Source: Clostridium sp. CAG:964 (GTDB lineage Bacteria > Bacillota > Clostridia > Oscillospirales > Acutalibacteraceae). From it: DNA of 7,391 nucleotides. Position 1 is the first letter of the stretch. Each line of letters begins with the position of its first letter. The notes under the pieces are model-generated. The model saw only the letters and a program-made list of their open reading frames with translations, ran no database searches and was not told the DNA's origin. Positions 7,001-7,391 of the stretch are shown here, piece after piece. Position numbers and translations under genes: made by a program. The stretch covers positions 1-7,391 of the forward strand of contig FR891341.1 in assembly GCA_000435335.1 (NCBI GenBank), given 5' to 3'.

Positions 7001-7391
7001 ATAATGTTCAGGGAAATCCGGTAAATGAAGAACAGGTTAACAACTTGATAGACCAGCTCCTTGATGGCGCAAATTGGTCACATAATGGTGATGAACACAC
7101 GGCAACAATTGAATTTGATACGGATTGCAATTATGAAATTGAACTGAACTACAGTGACTTAGCTGATAATGCAGGAAAAAAAGCGACAAACAGTTTTTGC
7201 TTGGACAACATGAGACCAGATGGTACAGAAGTTTCTTATAGTGCATCGGTTTTTGATACGATCTTAAATGCAATTACATTTGGTTTCTACCAAACTGATG
7301 TTACTGTAACGATTTCAGCGTGTGATGAAACGGCCGGAATCGACTATTTCACCTATTCCTATAATGTTGATTACAGCAATGATACGGAAGG
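3985..7391 (+). CDS. Giant secreted multi-domain Ig-like repeat protein (5' part, runs off the edge)
   Basis: An open frame of 1135 codons without a stop runs to the window edge. A Sec signal peptide is clear: basic KTLKR (6-10), hydrophobic core (11-30) and likely cleavage after VYA (30-32). The mature part is built of beta-rich modules: two copies of a 108-residue unit (47-154, 168-275); an MBG-like region (about 277-357) and a second with VYTGQP (377-382); two KAEQTGF/GGQS units (452-540, 541-630), the first with a BIG2-like core NTGVIKA; a GWYTDSV module (about 638-712); then four modules starting at IDKTAP (713), DIKPE (828), DKTNP (953) and LDNMRP (1073). Such proteins are usually cell-surface adhesins or stalks. 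The anchor (LPXTG or other) would lie beyond the edge. AAGGAG (3967-3972) precedes the ATG by 12 nt, slightly long. It is the last visible gene of the operon. No enzymatic domain is visible. Confidence 0.93.
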   Translation, partial: MSRTEKTLKRILAMALSLLTLFAMLPLNLVYALGESTSEIATNLASIDFNVNQATEFTVTSTANGDAGKMVTGSLVFSDPSAITKLEYYETAEGMQGWCELTGEFGPSTGFPLTDETKKFRVTFNKAGLFTVDIALKEVATSRICCSTTENVSVISKPGVLTTDISSKEFVVNKSTEFSLTSTANDDIGKMVKESFAFSDPDAIDTLEYYETAVDRQGWYPLTGNFDSAESFPLVDGTSKFRATFKKAGNFTVTILMKEVGTDADICRVDADISVAKADITGISISPTINKYDEGAKYALATLNGTIQPGDTVSYTIEGDPNDYSTIPEKSAVGEYRVTIKVDRGANYNIFTQTVTSKIELGEINLGGIKVKGLEGVYTGQPQDSVSVTGKGNYSIKYKLDNGDWSDTVPTVTNAGSYTVQVKATKVNYNDKDVIVDKAESATYPFNVYIAKAEQTGFDFENKTPDDLAYDNTVSYVPIGGQSDGAITYAVTAGEEYVTVDSNTGVIKAIEAGGVATITATKAGNINFKPISASYSIRTIKAEQTGFAFEETAYTVKYGTDKLTVKTNGGQSGESISYEIISGDAATVTSDNNEGVVSFISGKKGTVTVKATLAGGINYNDISAQSKITVATNDFSSKYTVEPVVPSTGWYTDSVTIKPAAGYKVATSGQFVASWQDSIVIAAEGKTTPEPIYLKEMATGFISEAITVSDIYIDKTAPTSLKIIYSKSVRNVVLETISFGFYKAEMTVTLEATDLVSKIDHLVYKIGNGEEVTIGKADITFRGDNKEIATAKFNISPNLSSSIITFTAFDTAGRSTTIAGDKTLVVDDIKPEISVSYDNNDAAHDMYFKADRTATISIKEENFFKDNLYGINPETGERYLTITVGKRLDNESYYTESIVEPVFTKQGDEYEATVEFSEEADYTFDVSFYDYSGNENAAVDYGSSVAPTEFTIDKTNPVLNISYDDSNATESRSNVGYYQGKRIATFKVTEHNFEPSELKFTKFAANNVQGNPVNEEQVNNLIDQLLDGANWSHNGDEHTATIEFDTDCNYEIELNYSDLADNAGKKATNSFCLDNMRPDGTEVSYSASVFDTILNAITFGFYQTDVTVTISACDETAGIDYFTYSYNVDYSNDTE
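4123..4446 (+). repeat. First copy of a 108-residue module in the giant protein
   Basis: Residues 47-154 align without gaps to residues 168-275, exactly 121 residues later; I count 61 of 108 identical. The shared core includes TSTAN, GKMV, FSDP, LEYYETA, QGW, KAG and KEV, with one aligned Cys (C146 and C267). I do not recognise a named family. The fold is probably a beta sandwich, by context with the other modules. Confidence 0.88.
4486..4809 (+). repeat. Second copy of the 108-residue module
   Basis: Residues 168-275, the tandem partner of 47-154, separated from it by a 13-residue linker (SKPGVLTTDISSK region). Two minus-strand open frames opposite the two copies (4248-4601 and 4611-4895) end in similar sequence only because the DNA is repeated. 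Confidence 0.88.
5338..5874 (+). repeat. Two tandem 89-residue Ig-like units starting KAEQTGF
   Basis: The units start at residues 452 and 541. KAEQTGF (452-458 and 541-547) and GGQS (480-483 and 569-572) recur at the same 89-residue spacing. The first has a BIG2-like NTGVIKA followed by ATITAT; the second has the related GTVTVKAT. Confidence 0.8.
6121..6276 (+). repeat. First copy of the FGFY module in the giant protein
   Basis: Residues 713-764 (IDKTAP to HLVY) align gap-free with 1073-1124, exactly 360 residues later; I count 20 of 52 identical, including FGFY, TVT, A-x-D and ID. This points to a three-module super-repeat of about 360 residues. Confidence 0.75.
6466..7200 (+). repeat. Two consecutive Ig-like modules starting D-x-x-x-P
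   Basis: Residues 828-952 and 953-1072 both begin D-(I/K)-(K/T)-(P/N)-P-like, followed by ISVSYD or LNISYDD, and later carry ATISIKEENFF (854-864) or ATFKVTEHNFE (984-994). Each is about 120-125 residues, typical of Firmicute surface Ig-like repeats. Confidence 0.7.
7201..7356 (+). repeat. Second copy of the FGFY module, start of the next super-repeat
   Basis: Residues 1073-1124 (LDNMRP to YFTY) match 713-764 at a fixed 360-residue offset. The module continues past the window edge. Confidence 0.75.

Overview
The window looks like chromosomal DNA of a low-GC Gram-positive anaerobe, most likely a gut Clostridia/Ruminococcaceae-type Firmicute. The reasons are AT-rich DNA, strong GGAGG-type ribosome binding sites before every gene, tightly packed co-directional genes, a Clostridia-type PknB-like kinase with a YRD catalytic loop, and a very large exported protein built from bacterial Ig-like modules. 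No species can be assigned from the sequence alone.

Layout: positions 1-50 probably carry the last codons of an upstream membrane-protein gene. Positions 51-463 are a gene-free, AT-rich control region with a perfect 20-bp palindrome (251-270) and a good sigma-A-type promoter (367-394). From 464 to the right edge, five plus-strand genes are packed with gaps of 15-17 nt or a 1-nt overlap, so they form one probable operon: (1) a PP2C-type Ser/Thr phosphatase (464-1237); (2) a membrane-anchored Ser/Thr kinase with a non-PASTA, helical, TPR-like outer domain (1255-2961); (3) a one-helix membrane protein whose cytoplasmic tail carries repeated [D/E]-T-T-x-L motifs (2961-3485); (4) a four-helix membrane protein of unknown role (3501-3968); (5) the first 1135 codons of a giant secreted repeat protein (3985 to beyond the edge).

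How the genes may work together (inference): the kinase and phosphatase form a reversible phospho-threonine switch. Gene 3 looks like its dedicated membrane substrate: its ETTVL/DTTKL motifs resemble both the kinase's own activation-loop DTTCL and the N-terminal ETTS phosphosite of GarA/OdhI, which is read by FHA domains. No FHA protein lies in the window, so a reader would have to be encoded nearby. The giant Ig-like protein is the likely surface output or ligand, and the kinase outer domain could sense its export or the envelope state. The most interesting point is this kinase/phosphatase/TTxL-tail/adhesin module. The individual enzymes are ordinary; the linkage and the shared motif are what merit a second look.
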